A stretch of DNA of 64,000 nt from positions 277,501 through 341,500 of the forward strand of contig JAUIRK010000960.1 in the NCBI GenBank assembly GCA_030549495.1. The letters run 5' to 3'. Both the position numbers and the translations under genes were made by a program. Below, one piece after another: positions 12,801 to 24,800 of this stretch. The DNA is from Nectonema munidae (lineage: Eukaryota > Nematomorpha > Nectonematoida > Nectonematidae). Each line of letters opens with the position of its first letter. Positions within the stretch are counted from its first letter, which is position 1. A model generated the notes under the pieces. That model was not told where the DNA came from. It was given only the letters and a program-made list of their open reading frames with translations, and ran no database searches.

Positions 12801-15800
12801 AGCTCAAGATCGGATATATGTACACTCATAAATACTTTAATAACAAAGATGTAATATGAAGAGTCGGGTATATTACAAGTGTATGAATTCAAGTTGTGAA
12901 GAAGTGAAGAAGAACGTAGAAGATACGATACATATTTTAAAAGATCATCTTCGAACGAAACCATCAAAGCCTATATTGTTTCTAAGGGCCCTTTTTTTCT
13001 GAAAAAGACAAGATGGAAGAGCAAAGGTATACAGTGGTCAGTTTTCATCTAAGTATTGGCGCCCCAAGTTTGTTATATTAAACCATTTATTGACTGCTTC
13101 CAATTCATTTTTACCAAAAAACGCAAAGAGAAAACAACATAGCTTCATAGCATCAAAACTTCATAGCATTTTTTTAAACATTATTTGACTAAACATGTTA
13201 ATTAAGAAACCTTAAAGTGTGAAAAAAAATTTTTCTATAACTTTAAATTTAATCAGTTGTAGCATTAAGTAATGATTAAAAAAATGAAACATCTTTTTTG
13301 TCATCAGGAATTTTTTTGTTCGGCCTAAATTTTCCATTTGTTTGCATGTTTCTTTTCCGAGATAAGACATTGTTTGAAGTAGAAACCTACAGCAATATTT
13401 AAAAAGAAGCGAAGGGAATAAGCTAATTATGTAAATGATCTTAATAACTTACTAATTAACTAACTAATCTAGATAGCCAGCTAATTATTATTACTCAGAT
13501 TACTGCTAAATTATATTTAAGTTTAGTTATATTTTAAAGTTGTTTTTTAAAGCTTGTTGGTCGCTTGCAAGGGAAGAAAAATCTTGCTTACCTAGACTTT
13601 TATAATCATATCATGAGAACCTTTTTTCAAAGTGAAAAAAATATTATATACACTAAAATCAGTTGAAAAGTATAAAATTTGAAAAATGCTTGCATTTGAA
13701 AAGCTATGAACAAAATAAATATTATGAAAAATGGACTGATGAAAATACTCTTATTACATAATGTATTGAAGCATAGGGGTTCTGGGTATAATTCCAGTGA
13801 TAGATTTAGGTAAGAGAATTTCGTTGGGATGCATGATATTTTGGAGCTTATATTTATTTTTAATTTTTCTTATTGAAATACATTTTTCTATAAAATTCAG
13901 TTTTGCATAAAAATATAAAGGAAAAATATTGTCAACAAGAATATATTTTCTTCTATCATTTCATTATTTGCAAACGTTTAGGATTATAAATAAATATTTT
14001 GAAGAAAAAAAATATACGAAACCTAGTTCAGAGTAAAATAACTGATGGTTTAAAAATAATTAAATTTATTAAACATAGCACTATTTAATTATATTATTAA
14101 TTATTTATTAATTATTTTTATTTAATTTATAATTAAATTTAGTTAGAAAAAATAAAAATCCATTTGAATTTAATGCATAGAGATCCATAAATTTTCAAGA
14201 GGTGTGAGTGTTTGGCTTCTTTAAGTATTGTGAAAAAACATTTATCTTTGAGGTACTTACGAGGTTCTTTTTTCAATTGTAATTGTCATAATGCCATATC
14301 CCCGATAATAAATTACTGATGGTGGTCAATTACCTCATTTCGATTTTCGGAGATGTTTTATAAGTGGTTTCTAAAGTTTTAGCTAAAAAGTTTCCCAAAA
14401 GTTTTATTTTCTAAGTTCGTTAACCTCATTATCTGGGATGAATGGGGATAAGTCCAGAATGGTCCAAATAAAATCCCTACCACGTCAGATTTCTAGCCCT
14501 TTGGTAGTTTGGGCTTCAGTGGTCTCCAAAAGTTGTTTATGCTAGAGAAATGATAGGTTTTCTTTTCAATAGATAAGGCATCATTCAAAGCCTATTAATT
14601 TGAGGCCCATATAGTGCAAGATTAACCGTATTTATTAAACGTTTTTATATGTCTAGTGTTATAAACACCGAGTATTTATCAGTAGGAGAGTTGTTCTAAT
14701 CTGTCAGATATTCATGGCGCAGTTGCCCATTTGAAAGTTGTCTATAGTACAATAGAAGGTTGTGCATTTGTCAATCCTGAAGTTGATCTAAAACCATACA
14801 AAATATATTTTATTATTTATGTTTCCTACATTTAATTATAATATAGTGAAATTAGATGTACATTGTCTATTAAACATTATAAAATACTTTAGCAATTTTG
14901 GGTGTTATTGACGACAACACTTTTACTTATCACTTTTAAAATTATATAAGTTGCTGTCTATTGATGTTTTCCTGGTGTATTTATATGTAGCGTATGAAGA
15001 CAAAAGATTTTGCATGCAAGTTTTTTCGTTTTATCATGATAATTCGAATATAATTGTTATAATCTATATCACTTTAATATTTTCCAAGGCCTTTCTTCAT
15101 ATTTTCTCTGCTGCAATTTATTCCATAGAGAAAACATTTTCAATTTTTCTAATAATTTTGAAGATGTTTTACATGCTTATCCAATTTATTACTTTTACTA
15201 AGCACTCGATAAGGCATATTATGCTTCCATTTTAGGCTCAGGAAAGTCATACACGATGATGGGAACATCGGAAGAAAAAGGCATAATTCCAAGGCTTTGT
15301 GAGGACTTGTTTGAAAGAATAAATAAAAGTTACGCTAATTTGGATACTATAAACTTTAAAGTTGAAGTCTCATACTTTGAAATATATAATGAAAAAGTCT
15401 TAGATTTACTTCATCCTAATAGGTTGGTATATTATATTTGACTACTTGATTTTTGATTTGTGCTAAATTTTAAAATTACTCACGGCCTAATGTCGTCTTG
15501 GTGTAGCATAAGTATTAACCCGTTAACAAACAGAATAATCAGACGATATCTAATGAAAAGCAGAAGATTTATATTAAAAAGCGTTAATAAACACAGACGA
15601 TTTTATTTTTGTAAAGTCGACATATGGCTACTGTGATCGATAACCGGTTAAATTATAAATTTATTTTTATCTACACTGTAAAAAATGTGTTTAGAATCTA
15701 AACACAAAACTAAACACGTAAAATGTCACAGATTTTGAACACCTAAAAATCTAAACATGTTTCAAATCTAAACACCTAAACACAATTTTTAGAATGGTTT

Positions 15801-18800
15801 TTAAACACCTAAACATCTCTAAAACTATTACACCTAAACATCTTGATTCTAGACACGTTTAACATGATAGTGTTTAGTTTATATTGAAAAATAGAGTGAA
15901 ACACACAAAAACAAACATCATTTAACGTCAATTTTTTTCCGAGACCTCAGCCCTAGACGTGTCTATACCAACACACTAATATGGCAGGACCTTTTTTGGA
16001 GATTGTGCATTTCTTGATTGAATCCCCTTCCTATCATTAACCATTGGCTTTGTGTAAGGTTTCTAGATTTTTCTTATGGAATGAATGGGGATCTAACCCG
16101 ACACTTCTATACCACAAGCCTATATAGGCTTCTATAGAAATGCATCACTATAGATCATAGCGCACCCATTTGAAACACACAGTTATCATAAAATACACTA
16201 AATAGCAAGGGGACAATTACATAGAACTTCAAGAAACTAATAAAACATCACTATGAAATTTTTAAAGTGGTCATTCAAAACAAGAAATAAAAACAACAAT
16301 CAATATATACTATGTATTTATCACACTAGAATATAAAAAAATTAAAAACAATAAATCCATAAATTGAGCAAGAAATATTAAATTTTATTTTATAAATGGC
16401 TTTATTAATGTATTTTATAGAAAATTTTAATATATACAGAAAAAATAAAAAAAAACTAAAAAAGAACATGCATAAAGGTTGAATTTTTTATAACCATTCG
16501 GTATAACTTTTTTCAAATTTGATCAAATTTGATCCTTTGAAAAAAAGGAAAGTCATCATTTAATACATGTTTTTGTAAAAATCCTAAAGTTTGAAAACTT
16601 TTAGGATAACATAAATCAAAAACATAATAGGTCTTCAATAAAAATATCATCGCCTTCTTTATTTTTGAATCTACATGATAGGAAATTCCGTCTCCAACTA
16701 TGTAAATGGCACGTATTTCATTATTTTTCAAAATGATCATTCTCGGAGAGCTTCCTATTTTTGATGTAGTATCAAATGGACTATTCTAAAAAAACAATGC
16801 TTATTTTTGTTATATAACGTATAAATTTATGCTTACATCAACAACAGTGAAGAGTTTTTCATTTGATGAGCTTTTAGATGATAAAAAGGATATTTTTTTC
16901 TCAAGCTTTATTAAAATTTCAAAATCTCTTAAGTTTTTGTCTTTGAAAACTTCAAAGTCAAAAATTCTCACTAATTTTTCCACAGTTTCTTCAAATTTTT
17001 TATTAATTTCGTCTTCAATTAATTCAGGTTTTAATAGAGCAAATTCTTTTTCAACCTAAAAAAAGGAAAATCAAATATTCAGATGCAAAGAAAACTAACA
17101 AGTTTACCAATTTTAAGTTTTCTAGAAAAGGAAATTTATTTATAACTTCCTTAAGACCAACTGGTAAGTTCTTTATAGTATTTCTTCGCTCAAAAAAAGA
17201 AATTTCTTGGGCAAGATATAAAGCCGCAAAATCTTGATCTTGAAAATTTTGCTCCACTTGTTCACTCAATAATTTAAGGGCATCTGATGATGACATTTCA
17301 TTTTGATTTTCTTCTAGAAGACAAAAAATGCAAAAACAAAAAATAGAAAAAAAGTAATAACTTACGATATATTTCACTAGCTACGAATTGTGAACTCTTT
17401 TTCTTTTTCTTCGTATTTTGTCCCGAAAGTTTTTTCTTATTCCACTTCCACCTTATATTTCGCACTTTTTGCGAGAGTTTCTTATTAAAGTATGCCTAAA
17501 ACACGACAATATTTAAAAAAAAATACTAAAAATCATATTTACCCATGGGGATCTTCCATATGGAAAAGAAATACACGGATACATAGAATAAAGCATTTTT
17601 CCTAAATAGTTGTAATCTTCCTTTTTTTTGAATTCTTCCATTGTCATAATATGATAAGCGATTTCTTCTACAAGTCTATCAAATTCATTAATTATTTTCC
17701 CACTTTTCAAAAGTGATGTGACTTTATTTGAGAATTTAGGTAAAATTTTGTTATCATTTGTTTCATTATTTATTGTTTTCTCCTAAAAAATATAATTGTA
17801 GAAATATAAATATATCGAAAACAGTTACTTGTGACGAATTCGAAGTACTTTCATTTGATGTTTCTCCTTGATCATTAATTTTCTCAGTCTTTCCTTTAGC
17901 TTCATTGATTAAAAGCATCACTTTTTTGGTCGGTCCAATTTTATTATCAAGCATTTTCAAAATATCACTCTCTTCTAGATGATAAAATACCATCCCGTCA
18001 ATTTCGTTTTCTAAATGTATATCTAGATGTAAAAAAAACTTAAATTGAGATTTAAAAAAATTAAAAACCATTGAAAGCTGAAACAACGTGAGAAGGAAAA
18101 TTCAATGATTCAAGACACTGAGTAACTTGTAAAGTTGTGCTGTTTTCATTAATTTGAATCGCCACTTTATCCATACTTATTTTTGATCATACAAAGCTTT
18201 TCGTTGAAAAAATGTACTTCAATTTAAATATTGAATGACAAAGAGAATAATAAGTACAGTTTAAATCTGTAAAAAGTGAAAAATTGTAAACATAAAACAC
18301 TTTTATTATGACCAACAAAAATCAACTTTAACTAAAATCACATAAATCTTTTCATTGTATGAAAAACAAGTTTGAGGCCATTTGTAATCAAATTTTGCGA
18401 ATTCAACATAGACTTTTTGGTTAAGCTTTTGACAACAAAAAGCATTAAGATGAGCATCAAACTCAAGTATTTCAAGTTTATCACACACGAAAAAAAGTAT
18501 ATCATCGGATGAAATCAAAATTTTTTCAATTAAACAGAATTTTGGCTCGTCGCTTTTCAATTTAGAGAAAAGTAAAACGTCATTTTTCATGTATTTAATT
18601 CCATTTAATTTTGCAGAATCAGTTGTAAAAACATTTCTTTGACAGGTAAAATGTTCAGAGGTTTTGTTCAAAGGCAGGTTCAAATCAATAAGTTCGTTAA
18701 TATCAAGAGGTTGCTTTTCACCAACTTCAACAAAAGTATGCAAAGATGAAATTCTTTTTACCTGTTCCATACACGCCCAATGTTGATGGAAAACAGCCAA

Positions 18801-21800
18801 TGACTTTTCGATACATTTGAAATTCTTCCATTTAACATTTTTAAAAATACTGTGTTTTGCCTCAAATCGCACACACCAATGGTTGCGAGCTGGTCCAAAC
18901 TTTCTCATTTGATCAGTAAAATGTGTAAGATAATGAAGCTTTGGTGGAAAAGTTGTATGGCCAAATGTTTCAGCAAAAAAAAATTGTGCTGATAAATTAA
19001 AACATACAAGGAGTCTAACGTGACATCGGATATAATGGGAGACAATATTAGTGAGCATATCTTTATAAGCTTGATGAAATTTTGCCACATCTTATCATCT
19101 TTAGGAACGAAATCGGAAACAAGAAAAGGCAAAACATACATAAAATTCTTTGTTTCAATGGCAGTCATGGGTAACGTATTAAAATATTTTAGGGAATTTC
19201 TTTCTAAAGTTTGAGGTTTATCATTCAACATTGTATGAACATATTGAAAGCTAGAAATGAAAAAGTTAAGTCTTTCAAGAGTAAAATACTTTTTATCATA
19301 AATGAATGTTTCTAGAAGTAATTGAATTGATATCTTAACAACACCTTCAAATAAAACATGCATGGGATCATGCAGTATACATTCAGTGACTTTAAATAAA
19401 GGAAAACTACTCAAAGCAGACAACCTATTAATGCCATAGATCTTTGAAAAATGCTTTCTCTGAGAGGGAGACATTTTTGTCATTTCCTCACACCTGATTT
19501 GATGTTCTCTTTCGTTCCTCAGCTTAAACTGCTCCCCATAAAGACTATTTGAAAGTTGCGAAATATCAATTTCACACGTTCTGCAGGGTTTTTTTGCAAA
19601 GCTAACGCCTTCTTTAAAACCACCAATGTACTGTGCTGCAGGAGTGTCACCCAAAACGCAATATAAAATACCATACACTTTCTTAATTTCTTTGTTAACT
19701 TTTAGTTCTACACCAGTAAATAACCGCTTCATACTTTCTTCAAAGTCTTTTAAAAGAGTCTTGATACCAAAAGTTTTCAATGTTTGTGCTTTTGTAATTG
19801 TTAAAAGTTGAGAAAATGGTAAAGTAAAGCGAAGATGAGGTAGAATATTTAGAAGTGTCCAATATAAAACTGTAACTTTATGCTTTTTTCTATGTGCGCC
19901 AATAGGGTTTGCTATTTCAAAGTCATCATAATATAAAGCAATATAAAGAGAACTTTTTTTTGCTCAAAATTCAAATTTTCAAAATTTGATCCATCAAAGA
20001 AGTCTTTCATGCACTTTTTTTGATTGTTAACATCAAAAAACTTTATCTCATTGGAAGAGAGAATAACTTCTAGTTGGTTCATAAAAGGAACGTAGTATCC
20101 AAATAAATCTTTAGTAACTTTGCTTTTCTTTGAATTTATAAAAGTTTTTGTTCCCATAAAAACCTTTTGAGGTTCGACAAGATCAAAGTATCTCAGAAAA
20201 TACTTGCGCTGTAAAAACTCTGTCTCAAGACCATCAAAACACCTAAGCTGTAAAATTTTATAAATTTCTTCTATTTTTTGACAATCAAGTCCTAGGTTCT
20301 TTATTTTATTGTAAACCTCAGCGAGCTTTTCATCTACAAGTGTGCGGATTAAAGGGATAATTTTATTTATGGATGATTGACTGAGCGAAAAACTTGCTTT
20401 TAACTTCAGCAAAAACAAAGCATCTTTGATGTGACACTTTTCAAATGAAACTTCAGGTGAAAAACTTCTAGAATTGTCAGAATAAGCATAAGAAGAATTT
20501 GATTGATGAGAAGAATAATGTTTCCGTGAGCAATGCTTACGAAATGACTCATAAGAACGAAAGATAGAAAAACAGTTTTTTGAAGAACATTCAACAAAAA
20601 AATTTTCTTCAAATCGATGCCGAGAAAAGAGATGATACACGAATTCTTCTTCAAAATATGTAAAAAAACTACACATTGAACATTTCATTACTAAGTTTTT
20701 CTAAATAAATAATACTTTTTTTAGTTAGACAATTAAAAAACTCAAAAACAATATTAAAAAATTTCCCAATTTCAATTTATTTATCTTAAAAATAATATAA
20801 TTTCAGACTTTTTCTAAAAGAGAAAGTTTTGGATACCCATTCAAGACCAGAAGTATCAGAGGATATCTGATGGGAAGCAGAAGAATTATAGTAGAAGTTT
20901 TTATAAAAAGCAACGATGGCAAAACTTTAAAAGTTCCCATAAAGAAACAATGGTCGTAAATGGGTAGCATTATCATCTTTTCTAACTAATTGTTTTCCCA
21001 CTCTCCAAAGTAAAAAAAACCCTGTGTATTTTATAAGCATCTTCTTCTCTTTGTTTTCGCATAAGAAAAAATACCAGATCTTATTAACTTTTACAAGATA
21101 AAGAGTGGTGTTGATCTAATGGAACGTTTAAGCTTGCTGTAAAAAACACTCTTATAGAAAAAGTTGTAAACTGTACATATTGTAAAAATGGATAAATAAA
21201 ATTTTGAAAATTTAATATTACATCATTTTTAAATGTAAAAAAAGAGTTTTAATAAAGATTAAAAAGTAAAAATAATAACTAAAAAGATCTAGTAGTAAGA
21301 GATTAGTAACCAACATTTTGGGTTTGAGATTCAGGCTAACCGATTACCCACGCCCTCAAATATAAATTCAAAGAACATAAAACCTGTGGATTTATACTAA
21401 TGGCAAAAAATTATAAAAATAAAAATACCTTCACACGTAGAGTGGTGGAGTATAGGGAAAACAATTGTGAGAAAAATTCTGTTAAAATTTAACAAGTGTA
21501 AAGGAGAACTTTGACTCGCAAATAAATGAGGATAGCAAGTAAAATAAGAAGGGACCAGGCAAAAACGGATAATAAGGGGCTACACAAGAAGAAGAAGCAA
21601 GTAAAAAAAGGAAATCTGTACAGATGAAAACATAGAGCAAATTAGTATACAATGAAAACAGATGTGAGATCCGATAGCAGTGCTAAATCATACACTTGTC
21701 ATATAATGGCTTTATAGTGTATATGTGATCTATCCATCACTGATGTTTGCAAGGAGCCTCTCGTTTCTTATGCATATAAACTATATATGAGTCTTGCTTT

Positions 21801-24800
21801 TAAACATATATATGTATCTCGTTTCTCAGATGTATAGACAGTTTTATTTCCAAGAATGGAGAATAGTTTTATATATATATATTGTGAAGCCTAAACACAT
21901 GACGTCTAATCATGTGAGAAAGAAGACTCATAAACACTAAAAAGTGCATGGTGTTTAGAGAACAAACGTGTAAACACGTTAAAACATGTTTAAGCTCTAA
22001 ACGCACTTTTTACAGTGTAGTTAAAATTTAATATACATATTAGAGAACTATATTAAAATCAAGTTTATAAGTTATATAGTTTTTTATGAGTGATTAATCG
22101 GTTAGTGATCTAAGTCGACAATTGTCGACTTTACAAAAATAAAATCGTCTGCGTTTATAAATGCTTTTTAATTAAAATCTTACATTAGATATCTTCTGGT
22201 TAATCTGGTCGTTGCAAATTTAAAAAACTAAAAAATATTTCATCATACTTTGCATTTACTATCAATATATAAAAAACTTAATAGATTTATATATGAATAT
22301 TGTACAGTCTACAAGATTAAACACGTTTGCTGGCATATTTTAAGATTTACTATAGATTCTATCCTTTTTTGAATTGTTATGCCTCAATTCAAATGACAAG
22401 GGAATGGACAATTAAACTCGATCTTTAAAATATAAGAGTGTTTCCACAAGTATTTGCACATCTGTAATGATCTACAATTAATACAATACTCGTGGCATAA
22501 AATTAGATTTTGTGTATTATCATTGAAAATATTCAAATATTTGAAATTTGTGTATGGTTCTAAATTCTTTTGAGTAAAGGAGTCCTTAAAGTATCTTATG
22601 AAAGGAACTATCATCTTCTGAAAAAAATTTGATGCTAATTTTCATTTTATAAAATGGTAAATTTTGCTTTTATATTAAATATATAATGGTAGATGAAACT
22701 AAAAAATACTGATAAATAGCTTTTTTTCTCAGTAATCAATAAGTAATTTCAAATGATCTCGTTATTGATACCATACAAGATAAAATAATAGGCTTAGTTT
22801 CTTATACGAAATAATCCGAGGCGCATTTAAGCAGAAGAAGGGGGGGGGGCTTTTGACCATGTCCCCGCTCTTCCAAAATAAATGATGAAGCTCCTTTATT
22901 TGTTTTCTATAATACGAAATGTAATGTTTGCCTACCGGCTTATTTGAAATATTTAATTTTATATATGTTATAGATTGAATTTGATACAGATTACCTTCAT
23001 ATTTCCTACTTGGATAATAATAACTACTTAGATTTAATGATTATACCATCTCAGTAGTTCCACTTTTTTTTAAAAGCTTTTTTTTAAATTTATAGTTTTT
23101 GGCATAAAATAATTTTCTAAATAAGCCACTGGACAATAATTAATATGTATGTGGGTTCTGAGTGTGTTAATGCTTATGGAGCTGTAAATACATTTATAAT
23201 TTTTTATTTAATATAAGTTGTTTTTAAATGATTTCAATTCCATCACTTAATATACTGCCCCTCGTCAAAACGCAATAACACATGGTCAACCGTGTTGTAG
23301 ATGTATGCCAGTACACCTGTTTCAAAGACTAAGAAGCTTCTATAATCATATTTGAAGATATACAAATTAAATTATTGTAAAGGGTTTGGTAGTCACTAGA
23401 CATACATGATCTCTGTTTAATGAATAATATAAAAACAGTTGGATTCTATATAACCACATTTAGTTTTTATTGCGAAACGAATTACATAAATTTTTTACTC
23501 AAAAGTATACATATTTCACTTCAGACATATCAAGGAAAACTGGGATGAAATGAGAAATAATTTTTTGAAAAATATGATAAATATCTCTTTTCAATTTGGT
23601 GTCCTATTTACGGTGTTTCTTTTATTTATATGTATGTGTTTATAATTTCATTAATGGGTTTTATAATACATGTATCCTTTTTTATTGAGATTTTTTATCT
23701 CTTTTTGTTAATTATTTTAATAGCAAGAAAAAGACTCTTAAAGTTCGAGAGCATAACATTTATGGACCGTATGTTGATGGACTTTCTGTACTCGCTGTTA
23801 CCTCATGTGAAGTATGGATTTTAAAATATTTTAAGTTTCTTGCTATTTTCTGTTTTATGCATGTATTTATATGTACACATCTTATAAAATAGAGAAGAAG
23901 GCGCCGGAATAATATTATAAAAAAAATTTTTAATAATGAAACGTAAAATGACGCTATTGAAAACATTTACACATATTATGATTGAGCTTCTCTAAATAAC
24001 ATAGACACCTAGCAATTTGACTAATATTGTAGCATCAAAATTGCCTGGTTTTCATGCCTAAAAATTTCGAGTTTGTAACCAGCATTTAGTATCCTCTACT
24101 CATGTTTATAAACGCAGCGAATATTATCCATTTTCTGTAAAAATTTCTTACGTTTATCTTCTATATTTTATTTTGGAGAAAAAGAACGTATTTTGCTTAC
24201 TCCCTTGTATACTAGAATTAGACTAATCGTTTGCTTTCTTTTTTAATGCAATTTATATTTTTAATTTAGATCAGGCAATTTTCATTTCATGGTACACCGG
24301 TGTCACACTGGTCCTCAAAGAGTGTGATGAGGATGTTTTTAGAACTATACTGACAATTTTGAAAAAATGTTATAAAATGTTTATTTAAGAAAATATTGAA
24401 AAAAATAAAAAGGAGATTTTTATTAAAAATTTGTATCCTCATTATAAATTAATCAAAATATGAAACTAGCTTTTATTTATGCTTTCGTTCAATGTATAGA
24501 CTTTTTCATCTAAATAATTACAAGCGTGTATTTAAAATTTTTTTTGTGTTGTCATGTCTTTTTTAGTGAGTCTAAGTAATCTGGTTATGGTGATTTCAAA
24601 AATCCGAATGTGTTTGATCTATCACCTTAAATGATCGAGTGATTGTTAAAAGAATATTTTCAATCAAAACGCTGTTTATTTATAATGACTCTGTATCAAA
24701 ATGATAAAATACGGTTAATAATGACTAAATGTTATAAATTTGTTTTTATTAACATTGTAAATATGCCGGAAAATGTTGAAGAAAAGACCTCTCAATGATT

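Larger units (their letters stand above)
15674..22017 (-). mobile_element. CACTA/EnSpm transposon with transposase and SAM-domain gene (6344 bp)
   Basis: Both ends read CACTGTAAAAA on their own strand, then (A/G)TG(T/C)GTTTAGA, giving about 31 bp of inverted repeat with five mismatches. TA lies on each side (15672-15673, 22018-22019), compatible with a 2-bp target duplication. Just inside each end are many CTAAACAC-type words, the subterminal repeats expected for CACTA elements. Two genes are encoded head to tail on the - strand: a Tnp2-like transposase (18306-20688) and a seven-exon SAM-domain protein (16513-18174). A MITE (20834-20967) and a SINE-like sequence (21286-21605) have landed in the right part. 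The whole element lies antisense in KIF13 intron 3. Confidence 0.9.

Noticed and set aside
14951-15235. 94-codon hydrophobic reading frame just before exon 3
   Set aside because: AT-rich intron sequence by composition, runs over the exon 3 branch/acceptor region, no recognisable domain.
22836-22870. G9 run next to a GCAGAAGAAG word as an element end
   Set aside because: No matching inverted end or target duplication nearby.
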